From positions 1 to 5,647 of the forward strand of contig VBFZ01000224.1 in the NCBI GenBank assembly GCA_005880805.1: a stretch of DNA of 5,647 nt, given 5' to 3'. This document shows, in pieces, positions 1 to 5,562 of the stretch. Source of the stretch: Chloroflexota bacterium (GTDB taxonomy: Bacteria > Chloroflexota > Limnocylindria > Limnocylindrales > CSP1-4). A program made the translations under genes and the position numbers. Numbering within the stretch: the stretch's first letter is position 1; every line of letters starts with the position of its first letter. Below the pieces are notes generated by a model, which saw only the letters and a list, made by a program, of their open reading frames with translations, did not search any database and was not told where the DNA came from.

Positions 1-332
1 CGTGAGGGTTACCGCCGGCGCGACATTTCGCTACCCGACCTGCTACGGGTGATCACCTACCCGGGCTTCCTGCGCCTCGCGATCCGCTACTTCCGGACCG
101 GCGCAGCCGAGTTCTGGCGTGACCTCTGGAAGCCAGCGTTCGTTCGGGAGCTGCAGCGATACCTCCCTGCGCTGGAGGGCGACCAGCTGACGTTCGGGCC
201 GACGACTTCAGGCTCGGCGGCTCGGACCGGGTGCTTCACGTCCGGAACGCGCCATCGCCTGCTGCAACCGCATCATTGGCGATCGGACGCGAGCTCGCCG
301 GACAGGCAATCGCGCGCTTCGGCCTGGACTGA
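1..332 (+). pseudogene. lhgO: L-2-hydroxyglutarate oxidase, C-terminal part, frame-disrupted
   Basis: This is the 3' end of an FAD-dependent L-2-hydroxyglutarate oxidase (DAO superfamily), which oxidises L-2-hydroxyglutarate to 2-oxoglutarate. The 5' part lies outside the window. Frame 1 gives the family's late segment: REGYRRRDISLPDLL, then YPGFLRLAIRYFRTG, then AFVRELQRYLPAL, up to base 201. The rest of the family C-terminus continues in frame 3 from base 201: DDFRLGGSDRVLHVRNAPSP, then AATASLAIGRELAGQ, ending FGLD with TGA at 330-332. The family normally has about 14 residues between these blocks, including a conserved VRAQA-like stretch, so roughly 40 bases (3n+1) appear to be missing around base 200. 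Frame 1 stays open through to base 561 and creates a false fusion with the next gene. Family assignment is strong. Whether the lesion is biological or a sequence error is unresolved. Confidence 0.82.
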
Positions 333-364
333 GGTCGCGACCAGGTGCCCGGGAGCCGACCGAC

Positions 365-370
365 GGGAGA
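365..370 (+). promoter_or_regulatory. ribosome binding site for the 61-residue protein
   Basis: GGGAGA sits 5 bases before the ATG at 376. It supports an independent start there rather than a fusion with the upstream lhgO frame. Confidence 0.55.
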
Positions 371-375
371 CCGCG

Positions 376-561
376 ATGAGCGATGACGACAAGCTGACCA
401 AAGCCGAGCGGGCACGCATTCGACGGCGCGATCGGGACGCAGCCGCCGAGGATCGGGAACTGATGAATGACGGCTCGGCAAAGTGGTTCAAGCAAGTCCT
501 CGATCACCGGTCGAAGATCGCCGATGACGAGAAGAGGGTCCGGGAGCGCAAGAAGGGCTAG
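376..561 (+). CDS. small highly charged hypothetical protein (61 aa)
   Basis: I do not recognise a family. The protein is 61 residues long, starts MSDDDKLTKAERARIRRRD and ends RVRERKKG. It is very rich in Lys, Arg, Asp and Glu, with no cysteine, no membrane segment and no signal peptide. The sequence looks largely helical, with two charged stretches (about residues 7-30 and 42-60) around a short WFKQVL hydrophobic patch. The ATG at 376 has a Shine-Dalgarno-like GGGAGA 5 bases upstream. It lies 43 bases after the lhgO stop on the same strand, so the two may be co-transcribed, and a strong hairpin follows at 597-626. It happens to share the frame of the upstream lhgO fragment, which makes one long open frame; the RBS and the change in composition argue against a real fusion. 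Confidence 0.6.
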   Translation: MSDDDKLTKAERARIRRRDRDAAAEDRELMNDGSAKWFKQVLDHRSKIADDEKRVRERKKG

Positions 562-596
562 TCGTTGCTCCCGGCTGCAAGACCGCCGGGAGTGGC

Positions 597-626
597 AGGA
601 GGCGCCGGCTCATCCCGGCGCCTCCT
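597..626 (+). terminator. perfect 12-bp hairpin between convergent genes, probable terminator
   Basis: AGGAGGCGCCGG (597-608) and CCGGCGCCTCCT (615-626) are perfect reverse complements around a 6-base loop. The hairpin starts 35 bases after the stop of the small + strand gene and lies 22 bases beyond the stop of the - strand propeller gene, so it could serve both. Only a very short T stretch follows on either strand, so it is not a classic U-tract terminator. Such hairpins are common in GC-rich genomes. Confidence 0.65.
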
Positions 627-648
627 TCGTCCCGCGAACGTCGGGCAG

Positions 649-1800
649 CTAGCTCACGACGATTCCGAACGGTGCTCCTCCTCCCGGAATGGACACCGGC
701 GAGGAGGACAGCTCGGTGAGCGCTCCGCCATCGACCGCGAAGGCGCTGATCTTCGCAACGCCGGCATCGACCACGTACAGGTGGCTGTCCGTCGGGTCGA
801 GCGCCGCGTCGAACGGCCGAAGACCGCTTCCTGCAAGCGGCGTGCTCCCGAGCAGGGCCAGCTCGCCATTGCCGGCGATGGCATACCGCGAAATGGTCGA
901 GCTGCCAGTGTTGACGGCGAACAGATGCTCACCGTCATGCGTGATGGCCACCCAGCACGGCGCGGTCTGCCCGTCCGCGAAGGGCGACCCAGTGACAGGC
1001 GTCAGGGTGCCGTCGCTCGAGACGTCGTACGCCGAGACGCTGCCGTTGCCGGCTCCATCGTGTGCGTTCGAGACAAACAGCTGGCCCGAGTCCGTCGGGC
1101 GGAACTGGCTCCCGAACGGCCCGATCCGCTGGGCCGCGAACGGGGAGCCCGGTGCGGGCGTCAGGCGACCGTCTGCCTCCACGACGAAGCTGTCGATGTA
1201 CGACGGGCCCGCGTTGGGACCGACCCGCGTACCGACGAGGTGCCGGCCGTCCGGGCTGAACAGCACCTGGCCGGGCAGCGCGTTGTCCGGCAGGTCAACC
1301 GTTGAGTTACCGATGGGCGCGAGGTGGCCGCCGGCATTGATCCGGAAGCCCGTGTAATTGCTGCCCCCGGCGCCGGTATTGGCGACATAGACGAGATCGC
1401 GGTGCACGGCAATGCTCACGGGTGTCGCGCCGTTCGAAGAGGTCTCGTCAACCAGGCGAACAGAGCCGTCTGGCTTGATCTTCAGAATTGCCACTTCGTT
1501 CGCCGCTGCGTTCACGGCGATGAGGTAGCGACGATCCGACGACAACTGCAGGGCGCCAGCCGAGCCCGTCGGGCTGCCGATGCCCGCGCCGCCCGCGTCG
1601 AACGGTGTCCCTGCGATCGGCGTGAGCGTGCCGTCGGCGTGGCGATCGAAGCCCGAGATCGTGTTGTGTCCTGCGGTGTTGTTGTTGACGTACACGTGGC
1701 CGGTCACGGATCCGTTCGATGCCGCGACACCCGAGGCAGGTCCAAGCAGGAGGGCGGTCACGGCCAACAGGGGCGCGACGAGCCGGGTCAGGCGATGCAT
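649..1800 (-). CDS. secreted beta-propeller protein, lactonase/YVTN family
   Basis: A 383-residue protein of the 6-phosphogluconolactonase-like (Lactonase, PF10282) or YVTN propeller type. A signal peptide is clear: MHRLTRL, a hydrophobic core at about 8-20, and a likely cleavage near GVAAS (24-28), so the mature protein is exported. The mature part repeats blade-like units, each with a strand of the type LFVSNA, LYVVDA or VYVAN, then variable-loop motifs such as DGTLTPIAGTPF (56-67), DGRLTPAPGSPF (210-221) and DGTLTPVTGSPF (263-274). A seven-bladed fold is likely. It has one cysteine (282). The start at 1800 is preferred over an in-frame one at 1857 because GGAGGAG lies 5 bases upstream and the signal peptide begins there. 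True lactonase activity is not shown: many exported members have unknown ligands. Its neighbours do not point to a pathway. Confidence 0.85.
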   Translation of the reverse strand: MHRLTRLVAPLLAVTALLLGPASGVAASNGSVTGHVYVNNNTAGHNTISGFDRHADGTLTPIAGTPFDAGGAGIGSPTGSAGALQLSSDRRYLIAVNAAANEVAILKIKPDGSVRLVDETSSNGATPVSIAVHRDLVYVANTGAGGSNYTGFRINAGGHLAPIGNSTVDLPDNALPGQVLFSPDGRHLVGTRVGPNAGPSYIDSFVVEADGRLTPAPGSPFAAQRIGPFGSQFRPTDSGQLFVSNAHDGAGNGSVSAYDVSSDGTLTPVTGSPFADGQTAPCWVAITHDGEHLFAVNTGSSTISRYAIAGNGELALLGSTPLAGSGLRPFDAALDPTDSHLYVVDAGVAKISAFAVDGGALTELSSSPVSIPGGGAPFGIVVS

Positions 1801-1805
1801 GGGTT

Positions 1806-1812
1806 CTCCTCC
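1806..1812 (-). promoter_or_regulatory. strong ribosome binding site deciding the propeller start
   Basis: On the - strand, GGAGGAG lies 5 bases before the ATG at 1800. It sets the start at the signal peptide and argues against the longer in-frame option at 1857. Confidence 0.75.
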
Positions 1813-1973
1813 GAATCCGGTGGGTTTGGAACGGCGAGAACCGTGGGCTCCGCGCATGACGCATGTGTGACGACTCGTTGACGGATTGAAGTCAGTTCCC
1901 CCATCTGGCGACGGCGGCTCATGTCCGCCCGGTCGCGCCCCGCGGTGACAGAATGTTCACGAGATCAGGCGGT

Positions 1974-1978
1974 GGAGG
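1974..1978 (+). promoter_or_regulatory. ribosome binding site of the Mo oxidoreductase
   Basis: GGAGG lies 9 bases upstream of the ATG at 1988. Another ATG at 1981 is only 2 bases away and in a different frame, so it is not the start. Confidence 0.65.
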
Positions 1979-1987
1979 ACATGCGGG

Positions 1988-2617
1988 ATGACTGAGCGGT
2001 TCGTCACGCGCGGCTTCGTCGGGCGACGCACCCAGCCGGGCGAGGCCGGCGACCTGGCATCACGCATTCCGCCGGGCCAGTACCTGACGCCGGACTTCCC
2101 GGTCCTATCGGCCGGTCCGACCCCCCGCACGCCGCTCGACAAATGGACGTTCGCGATCAGCGGCCTGGTCAGGGAACCGAAGCAGTGGACATGGGACGAA
2201 TTCCTGGCTCTCTCCGCGCGCGACTGGACCGTCGACATCAGTTGCGTAACGAAGTGGACCAAGCTGGACATGAACTGGCGCGGAGTCAGCGTCGACACCT
2301 TGTTCGAGAACGTCGAGCTGGATCCGTCGGCGGCCTTCGTGATCGCCTGGTCGGATGGCGGCTACACGACGAACCTGCCGCTCGGCGACGTCCTCAACGG
2401 ACAGGCGTTCGTCGCGTACGAATACGACGGGGCGCCGCTCGCGCCGGAGCATGGCGGCCCTGCGCGGCTGGTCGTGCCCGCCCGCTACTTCTGGAAGAGC
2501 GCCAAGTGGATCCGCGGGTTGCGCCTCCAGCGCGAGGACGAGCCCGGCTTCTGGGAGTCGCTGGGCTACCACAACCGTGGCGACCAGTGGCTCGAGGAGC
2601 GCTACAGCGGCGACTGA
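1988..2617 (+). CDS. sulfite oxidase-like molybdopterin oxidoreductase (cytosolic)
   Basis: A 209-residue protein made up almost entirely of the sulfite oxidase-type molybdopterin-binding fold (Oxidored_molyb, PF00174, COG2041). Visible landmarks are PPGQYLTPDFPVLSAGPTP (28-46), the DISCVTKW segment in which Cys86 is the expected thiolate ligand of the Mo atom, WSDGGYTTNLPL (121-132), HGGPARLVVP (155-164), YFWKSAKWIRGL (167-178), and a C-terminal GYHNRGDQW...RYSGD. There is no Tat or Sec signal, unlike periplasmic MsrP/YedY, and no haem or dimerisation domain, so it is probably a soluble cytosolic enzyme relying on a separate redox partner. The partner is probably the flavoprotein 59 bases downstream. 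The substrate is unknown: sulfite, sulfoxide or another oxo-transfer substrate are all possible. Length and termini look complete for this subfamily. Confidence 0.9.
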   Translation: MTERFVTRGFVGRRTQPGEAGDLASRIPPGQYLTPDFPVLSAGPTPRTPLDKWTFAISGLVREPKQWTWDEFLALSARDWTVDISCVTKWTKLDMNWRGVSVDTLFENVELDPSAAFVIAWSDGGYTTNLPLGDVLNGQAFVAYEYDGAPLAPEHGGPARLVVPARYFWKSAKWIRGLRLQREDEPGFWESLGYHNRGDQWLEERYSGD

Positions 2618-2667
2618 CGTTCGCTGCGACCAGCTGGACGGCGGCCGCGCCAGGCCATTGACCGAAT

Positions 2668-2673
2668 GAGGAG
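2668..2673 (+). promoter_or_regulatory. close-spaced ribosome binding site of the flavin reductase
   Basis: GAGGAG ends only 3 bases before the ATG at 2677, which is tighter than usual. The protein N-terminus fits the family from this ATG, so the start is kept. Confidence 0.5.
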
Positions 2674-2676
2674 CTG

Positions 2677-3417
2677 ATGCCGCGCCCGATCGAGTGGCAG
2701 CTGGGGACCGTAACTGGTATCCAGACGGAGACACCCACGGTGCGCTCGTTCACGCTCGGCCTGCCGGAGTGGTTGGGGCACCGGGCGGGCCAGCACGTCG
2801 ACATTCGCCTGACCGCGGAGGACGGCTACAGCGTCGAGCGGTCGTACTCGATCGCCTCGGAGCCCGAGCTCGCGGGCCAGCTCGAGATCACCGTCGAGCG
2901 GATCCCCAACGGCGAGGTGTCCCCCTTCCTGCACGACGTCGTGGTCGAGGGCGATCGGCTGGAGGTGCGTGGCCCGATCGGCGGCTACTTCGTGTGGGAG
3001 ACGAGCCTGGGTGGACCGCTGCTCCTGGTCGCTGGAGGCTCCGGTGTCGTGCCCCTGATGGCAATGCTGCGGCATCGCGCACGAGCCGGCGCGACGATAC
3101 CCACCCGACTGCTGTTCAGCTCCAGGGGACCCGACGAGATCATCTACCGCGACGAGCTGGACCGGTTGGCCGGGCACGGCGACGGTCTGGAGGTCGCATA
3201 CACCCTCACGCGCCAACAGCCGCCCGGCTGGACCGGCTACAGCCGGCGGATCGACGACCGGATGCTGGACGAGGTCCTCAGACCGCTCGGGAGCGGGGCG
3301 CGGACCTACATCTGCGGCCCGACGGCGCTCGTGGAGACGGCCGCTAACGCCCTATTGCGACTTGGGCTGCCCGCCGACCGCATCCGGACCGAGCGCTTCG
3401 GTCCGACCGGCACGTGA
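2677..3417 (+). CDS. FAD-binding NAD(P)H oxidoreductase, ferredoxin reductase-like
   Basis: A 246-residue flavoprotein of the ferredoxin-NADP+ reductase superfamily (FAD_binding_6 followed by NAD_binding_1). In the FAD domain, RSYS (55-58) in RSYSIASEP is the flavin-binding motif, NGEVSPFLHD (78-87) contacts the diphosphate, and GPIGGYF follows at 99-105. In the nucleotide domain, GGSGVVPLMAMLR (120-132) is the pyridine-nucleotide loop, YICGPTALVE (211-220) carries the conserved CGP, and ERFG (239-242) is the typical C-terminal end. There is no 2Fe-2S domain, so electrons must pass from NAD(P)H through FAD directly to a partner. Its position between the Mo enzyme and the DUF6510 gene on one strand strongly suggests it is the reductase for that system. 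Its stop overlaps an alternative GTG start of the next gene. Confidence 0.9.
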   Translation: MPRPIEWQLGTVTGIQTETPTVRSFTLGLPEWLGHRAGQHVDIRLTAEDGYSVERSYSIASEPELAGQLEITVERIPNGEVSPFLHDVVVEGDRLEVRGPIGGYFVWETSLGGPLLLVAGGSGVVPLMAMLRHRARAGATIPTRLLFSSRGPDEIIYRDELDRLAGHGDGLEVAYTLTRQQPPGWTGYSRRIDDRMLDEVLRPLGSGARTYICGPTALVETAANALLRLGLPADRIRTERFGPTGT

Positions 3418-3430
3418 GCCGGGCCGAACT

Positions 3431-3435
3431 GGAGG
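3431..3435 (+). promoter_or_regulatory. ribosome binding site deciding the DUF6510 start
   Basis: GGAGG lies 8 bases before the ATG at 3444. This favours 3444 over the GTG at 3414, which overlaps the upstream stop (GTGA) but would add only a ten-residue leader. Confidence 0.65.
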
Positions 3436-3443
3436 AACGAGCG

Positions 3444-3983
3444 ATGGACGAACCCGGCCGGGATCCGGCCGCAGACCTGATGGTGGACGGCAACGCCGTC
3501 GCGGGCACCTTGATGGGGGTCTTCGGCGAGGAAGTGACGACCATGCCAGGCCAGTGCGCGCACTGTGGCACGGTGAACATGATCGGCGGCCTGCACGCCT
3601 ACGTTCGCGGTCCCGGCATCGTGCTCCGTTGTCCGGTGTGCCACGGAGTCGTCATCCGAGCAGTCGAACGGGGCGACGCCACCTATGTCGACGCGCCCGT
3701 CAGACGACCGTCACCGGAGGCTAGGGGACCCACCGGTCCGGGAGTGGGGGCGCAGCTCCTCAGGCTGCTCGCTGACCCGTCGGCAGGCGGAACCAGAATC
3801 GCGTCAGCCCGGAGTCCGATTCCGCTCCGACCTCACCACCCGCGGCCTCGACGATCTGGCGCACGATCGCGAGCCCGATGCCCGCTCCACCCCGGCCGGT
3901 GTCGCGTGACTTGTCCACGCGGTAGAAGCGCTCGAACACATGGGGCAGATCCTCGGGAGGAATGCCGGGGCCCGTGTTCGTGA
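3444..3983 (+). CDS. DUF6510-type four-cysteine (zinc-ribbon/rubredoxin-like) protein with runaway C-terminus
   Basis: The first ~85 residues match my memory of DUF6510, a small family found beside this type of Mo enzyme and flavin reductase. They show LMVDGNAVAGTLMGVFGEE (12-30), then CAHC (38-41) and, after the hydrophobic core, LRCPVC (61-66), giving four cysteines placed to bind one metal ion. The family normally stops soon after the equivalent of ATYVD (79-83). Here the frame runs on for another ~97 residues of Arg/Pro/Ser-rich, non-family sequence to TGA at 3981-3983, lying antisense over the last ~224 bases of the kinase gene. A TAG at 3722-3724 in another frame is where a normal-length product could end, so an indel near 3685-3720 is likely. 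The function is unknown; zinc binding is the default assumption. Confidence 0.72.
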   Translation: MDEPGRDPAADLMVDGNAVAGTLMGVFGEEVTTMPGQCAHCGTVNMIGGLHAYVRGPGIVLRCPVCHGVVIRAVERGDATYVDAPVRRPSPEARGPTGPGVGAQLLRLLADPSAGGTRIASARSPIPLRPHHPRPRRSGARSRARCPLHPGRCRVTCPRGRSARTHGADPREECRGPCS

Positions 3984-4768
3984 GGCTCACCAGCGCGTCC
4001 GCCCGCTGAGCGCGTGCCCGCACCGTGACATGCCCACCGGGTGGTGTGTAGCGGACGGCATTCTGGAGCAGGTTGCCAAGGACCTGGGCCAGGCCGTCGG
4101 GATCGGCGCGGGCCGGCAGCGAGTCGGGAATGTCGACCGTGAGCTCAATCCCGGCGGCCCGCAGGGCGGGGGCAGCGACGTCGACCGCGGTCCGGATGGC
4201 TCGAGCCAGATCGAGCTCGACGAGCGACGGAGGGGCGTCAGTGTCGCCTGAGGCCAGCGTGTCGAGCGAGTGAGAGAGCCGCACGAGCCGCTCGGCCTCT
4301 TCCCACAGGGAGTCCAGCGTCTCCCGGTCCGGCTCGATCACCCCATCCCGGAGGGCCTCGAGGTACCCCTTCAGGTTCGTGAGTGGCGTACGCAGCTCGT
4401 GTGCCGCGTTCGCGGTTGAACGAATCTGCGAGACTCGCGATCTCCTCGGGACCGGCGCGCGGAATTCGCGCGGCATAGTCGCCGCGGGCAACTCGACGCG
4501 CCGCGAGCCCTACCGCGTGGAGCGGACTTGCAAGCCTGGATCCCAGCACCATCGCGAGCGCCAGCGCCGCGAAGACCGCGACGATCACGGCGACGATCAC
4601 CACCGTGAAGACGGATTCGCGGAACATCGCCTCGCTCGACTCCGGGGATTCACCGTGGCCGACCATCAGGGCCGTGAATCGCTCTCCGCCGACGATGACC
4701 ACGCCAAGCGCGAGGATCGCGATTCCCGTGCCGATGCGAGCCGCAATGCCGCGCGGACGCCAGCTCAC
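3760..4768 (-). pseudogene. sensor histidine kinase (HAMP, HisKA, HATPase), frame-disrupted
   Basis: A membrane sensor kinase read in two frames. The first (4768-4415, 118 codons, GTG start) has a membrane helix at about 12-28, a short external loop of about 25 residues, a second helix at about 53-76, and a HAMP segment with RRVARGDYAARIP ending EEIASLADSFN. The second (4413-3760) starts at ANAAHELRTPLTNLKGYLEA, with the phospho-accepting His codon at 4399-4401, followed by the N box (NLLQNAVRYTPPGG), TGPGIPPEDLPHVFERFYR and the G box (GRGGAGIGLAIVRQIVEAAGG). The ~17 residues that normally link HAMP to the H box are missing and the frame changes at 4411-4415. If real, the gene yields a truncated membrane stub. 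The GTG overlaps the regulator's TGA (GTGA), indicating translational coupling. All catalytic boxes are otherwise intact, which is unlike an old pseudogene. Confidence 0.85.
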
Positions 4769-5502
4769 CGGGTCACCCCCGCGCCGGAATCGACGTCGGC
4801 GACGGCGGCAGCACGATATCCGGCACCTCGAACGGTGGCGATGTAGCGGGGGTGCTCGGCATCGTCGCCGAGCTTGTCTCGCAGCCGCCGCACGTGAACG
4901 TCGATCGTGCGGTCCAGGATCTCCAGCCCCTCGTCCCCGTACACGACGTCGAGCAGTCGGTCGCGCGATAGCACCTTGCCGCGCGCCTCGAGCAGGGCCG
5001 TCAGGAGCCGGAACTCCACGGACGTCAGCTCGACAGGCCGGCCGCCGATCCGGACCTCGTGCCGATCGCGATCGACGACCAGGTCGCCATGCTCGAGCAG
5101 CGCCCGAGCATTCCCATCGGCCGCCGCGCCCGATCGTTCCAGCACGCGCTTCACGCGCAGGACCAGCTCGGCCGGCGAGAACGGTTTCGGCACATAGTCA
5201 TCGGCCCCCGCCGCCAGGCCCGAGATTCGATCGTCGGCTCGCCCGAGGGCCGACAGCACGACGATCGGGATTCGATCGGTCCGGCGGATGGCCTTGATCA
5301 CGGCCAGGCCGTCGACTTCGGGCAGCATGATGTCGAGGATGACGAGGGCGGGGTCGGCCCGCTCGATTGCGGCCAGCGCGGCGCGACCGTCCTGCGCCTC
5401 GATGACCCGGTATCCCTCGCGCTCGAGATACATCCGAACGAGCCGGAGGATCTTCGCGTCATCGTCGACGACCAGGATCGGGCCGCGCGGAACGGATTCC
5501 AT
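4765..5502 (-). CDS. OmpR/PhoB-family response regulator
   Basis: A complete DNA-binding response regulator of 245 residues. The receiver domain (about 8-125) has the acidic pair at D13-D14 in ILVVDDD, the phospho-accepting D57 in VILDIMLPEVDG, S84 in VVLSAL at the switch position, and K106 in YVPKPFSP. The C-terminal winged helix (about 147-238) shows GDLVVDRDRHEVRIGGRPVE, then LTSVEFRLL, the recognition-helix region RTIDVHVRRLRDKL, and the closing IATVRGAGYR. The start at 5502 (MESVPRGPILVVDDD) fits the family. An ATG at 5511 and a GTG at 5538 are also in frame and cannot be excluded, since no start has a strong RBS. It overlaps the kinase gene by 4 bases and would be phosphorylated by that kinase. 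It probably regulates the neighbouring genes or envelope functions, but its targets are not visible. Confidence 0.9.
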   Translation of the reverse strand: MESVPRGPILVVDDDAKILRLVRMYLEREGYRVIEAQDGRAALAAIERADPALVILDIMLPEVDGLAVIKAIRRTDRIPIVVLSALGRADDRISGLAAGADDYVPKPFSPAELVLRVKRVLERSGAAADGNARALLEHGDLVVDRDRHEVRIGGRPVELTSVEFRLLTALLEARGKVLSRDRLLDVVYGDEGLEILDRTIDVHVRRLRDKLGDDAEHPRYIATVRGAGYRAAAVADVDSGAGVTR

Positions 5503-5562
5503 CGCACGCATCCTATCGACGACTTGAGGGCTGGCCACGAGCGCCGGAGGCCGGGCTTTCGA

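Noticed and set aside
565..1305. Open + strand frame of 246 codons opposite the propeller gene
   Set aside because: It is antisense to a gene with a clear signal peptide and blade repeats. Its translation is Arg-rich, low in hydrophobic order and resembles no family, so it is a high-GC shadow.
1878..1906. TTGACG as a possible -35 box in the divergent gap
   Set aside because: The hexamer at the right spacing (around 1901-1906) does not resemble a -10 box, and no ECF-type GGAAC/CGTC pair has correct spacing on either strand.
1945..1960. GTGA-N8-TCAC imperfect palindrome upstream of the Mo enzyme, CRP/FNR-like
   Set aside because: The spacer is 8 rather than 6 bases, and a single four-base-arm match is expected by chance. 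No second copy was seen.
2105..2734. Open - strand frame of 209 codons opposite the Mo enzyme
   Set aside because: It lies over strongly conserved Mo-enzyme coding sequence, with no family features or RBS. It is a shadow frame.
3414..3443. GTG start for the DUF6510 gene overlapping the reductase stop
   Set aside because: The GTGA overlap is tempting, but the GGAGG 8 bases before the ATG at 3444 is stronger and the family begins near that Met.
4605..5297. Open + strand frame of 230 codons over the kinase and regulator
   Set aside because: It is an Arg/Pro/Ala-rich chance translation antisense to well-supported genes.
5541..5560. CCGG-CCT-CCGG hairpin between the DM13 and regulator genes
   Set aside because: The stem is short with a bulge and has no T run. 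It is too weak to call a terminator.
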